DNA of 64,000 nucleotides from Apostichopus japonicus. Its lineage: Eukaryota; Echinodermata; Holothuroidea; Aspidochirotida; Stichopodidae. Where the stretch lies: assembly GCF_037975245.1 (NCBI RefSeq), contig NC_092580.1, positions 29,167,501-29,231,500 on the forward strand, written 5' to 3'. Under the pieces are notes generated by a model that was given only the letters and a program-made list of their open reading frames with translations, was not told the DNA's origin and did no database searches. Below, piece after piece: positions 62,068 through 64,000 of this stretch. Within the stretch, counting starts at the first letter, position 1; every line of letters starts with the position of its first letter. The translations under genes were made by a program, and so were the position numbers.

Positions 62068-64000
62068 AAAAAATCAAATTTCGCTGTGTCACTTTCCTGA
62101 AATTATGTTGATGATGAAAAATTCTGCAATGTGCCATTTCAATGTTACAATTTAAAAAATACATAGGACGATTTGTAAGTATGACAAATGACATGAATGT
62201 ATTACTAGATATTACAATGTTCAATCATATATATATTAAAACGTAATGAATTTCACGTCGTGCTTTATAACAAAATAAACCATATAATTATTAGAACGAC
62301 GGATGTCGCTTGGGATACAGCTGGTCATATGTAGCTTCGCAGGGTCACCATTCCTCGTTATTACATTTACACGTCTGGCTTTAACCTAAATGTGACTTTT
62401 TGTGGTCGACACATCAAATCTATACGCTTTTGCTCTAACCGGGCCTTCACCAATTAGCCAACCGATTTGCAAGCTACACGTCACTGTCCCGATGTGTGTC
62501 CTACCAGAAATATATTGCTACCGAGTCAGTGATCCCCCTGGCAGTGATTAATGTGTCTTGAAATAAGCCGCGCTTTCGTAAAACGGACGAAATTACTACT
62601 TACGCGATCAAGAAGATATTAGTGACTTTCGTGACTCAACCTAATGGCGCTTTCGTCCCCTGACCCAGCGGAGTACCGATTATGAACCAGAAAGTCGTTA
62701 GGTCAATCTCACCCCCCCCCCTCTCCCCTTCCTTCTCACAGCCTCCGTGTCCTATATTGAAACGTAGTAAAGTAACTTAAGTTTCACCGATTCGTCACAA
62801 AGCGTTGCGAAAAATATTTATCTATGACTATGATCTTAGATTTTGTACGTTCACTGCGTACATCCCAGTTTGATTATAATGTAAAGAAAGGCCGATGCTA
62901 ATATACCAGAGAGAGATATAGAGCACACAGGTTCATCTACATCTGATGTAAGAGAAAGACTAGTCAGAGGTGATTGTAAAGATGAGTTTTTACTCATTCG
63001 TCCAAAAAAATACGAAAAGTTTGATACGATTGCGAGTCTATATATGTCCTATGTTGACTGAGTACATGGTCTTAGTTTGAGTTATACTGTTCAAAGATGA
63101 TGAACAAGAAATAAAGCGAACAACTATTCATCTTCATTTGAGGTAAATAAAAGACCTAACTGAAATCAAAGTTAGATACTCACACACAGCAGACTGATTC
63201 TTAAGTAGAAATAACGTTAAGACGTACGTTTCACTAAGATTTCGCGATTTGACAAAACATATTTCTGAAACGGAGAAGCTGGCTAAGAGTACAGAGAGAA
63301 ACAGTAAAACACATCGTCCATATCTTTTGAAGGACCATGGGAGGGGGCGGGCGGGGTGTAGGGTAGAGTGATGTAGGGTGGGGATAAATAATTGGTTCAA
63401 AAAAATGTGACGGTCAAATTGCATGGACATTCTTCACTTTCGGTTATGTACTTGTAAAACGACAAATCTATGCGTGCATATTCATTTAGAGAAATCAATA
63501 AACAAAGACAAATTCGATTCTCTATTCTCTTAATCCCTTTGTTTCTAGACAAAATATTAACTGATTGTTTTTTCCATACCGGTTTTTTTCTTTTCATTTC
63601 TCTTAAGAACGCATCGATTTCCTTAAGGATTCCAGAAATAATTTTACTAATAACTTATTGGTGATTTGTATAAGTGCAAACCAACACGAATGTGGAACGT
63701 TTTACACTCTGGTTACACCGGAAAAGCCTGTATGGCATGCATATGGGAACAGGGAGTTACAGTGCCTGGCCAGGGATCAATGACTGTCACCGGCTTTGGG
63801 GTGGGGATATATGACCCTCATCGCCGCTGACCCAGGAAAGGGTCCGTGAAAACAAAACAAGCCTGGGTTGAGCTGTCTTATATGTCAAGTTAGAAAGATA
63901 ACACTGAGCAGGTTTCTTTCTCAATATTTAGGCAAACCCATGCAGGACGAGAGCGGGACCGTGGTTTTAGCCCCTGGGACCTGTAACAATCCCCCATTCG
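62068..64000. other. 3' flank of unit E and right end of window
   Basis: To about 63250 it matches the flanks of TIMP-like genes C and D. From there it is not found elsewhere in the window. No convincing gene is seen; a G-rich stretch lies at 63339-63385, and a low-AT segment at 63700-64000 has no open frame that I can assign. Confidence 0.5.

Overview
This is animal nuclear DNA, most likely from an echinoderm and plausibly a holothurian. The genes have introns with GT/AG borders and AATAAA signals. The window is crowded with LINE, Penelope-like, tyrosine-recombinase, hAT-MITE and tRNA-SINE fragments. The main gene family is a small secreted N-TIMP protein, the family that includes holothurian tensilin; placement to phylum is inference. 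There is no prokaryotic gene organisation, CRISPR array or rRNA.

The window is one tandem segmental array with five units, A to E. The ancestral unit, left to right, appears to be: (1) a repeat module of THAP-domain and tyrosine-recombinase remnants ending in a foldback hairpin; (2) a three-exon TIMP-like gene on + with a (GAT)n tract in intron 1; (3) a single-exon rhodopsin-type GPCR gene on -, convergent with the TIMP gene; (4) a degenerate L1/Tx1-type LINE. Unit A (1 to about 14820) has all parts; its TIMP gene carries an extra LINE in intron 1 and a SINE array in intron 2. Unit B (about 14821-29820) is the cleanest. Unit C (about 29821-39580) lost the THAP piece and the GPCR. Unit D (about 39581-57880) has all parts plus a hAT-type MITE and a Penelope-like element nested in the LINE. 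Unit E (about 57881-63250) has a TIMP gene but almost none of the repeat module; no GPCR is seen before the window ends.

The five TIMP-like genes (163-176 aa) have a signal peptide, the C-x-C start of a TIMP, six cysteines for the three N-domain disulfides, and no C-terminal TIMP domain. The three GPCR genes (425 codons from the first ATG) are intact and nearly identical. They have aminergic-like architecture, but His replaces the amine-binding Asp of TM3 and DRL replaces DRY. Every transposon-derived reading frame that I could follow across the duplications is broken, whereas all five TIMP and all three GPCR frames are open, so these two families are the likely functional content.

Nothing in the sequence shows that the TIMP-like proteins and the receptor act together. 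Their co-duplication makes a functional link worth testing, but shared inheritance of a duplicated block would explain it as well.
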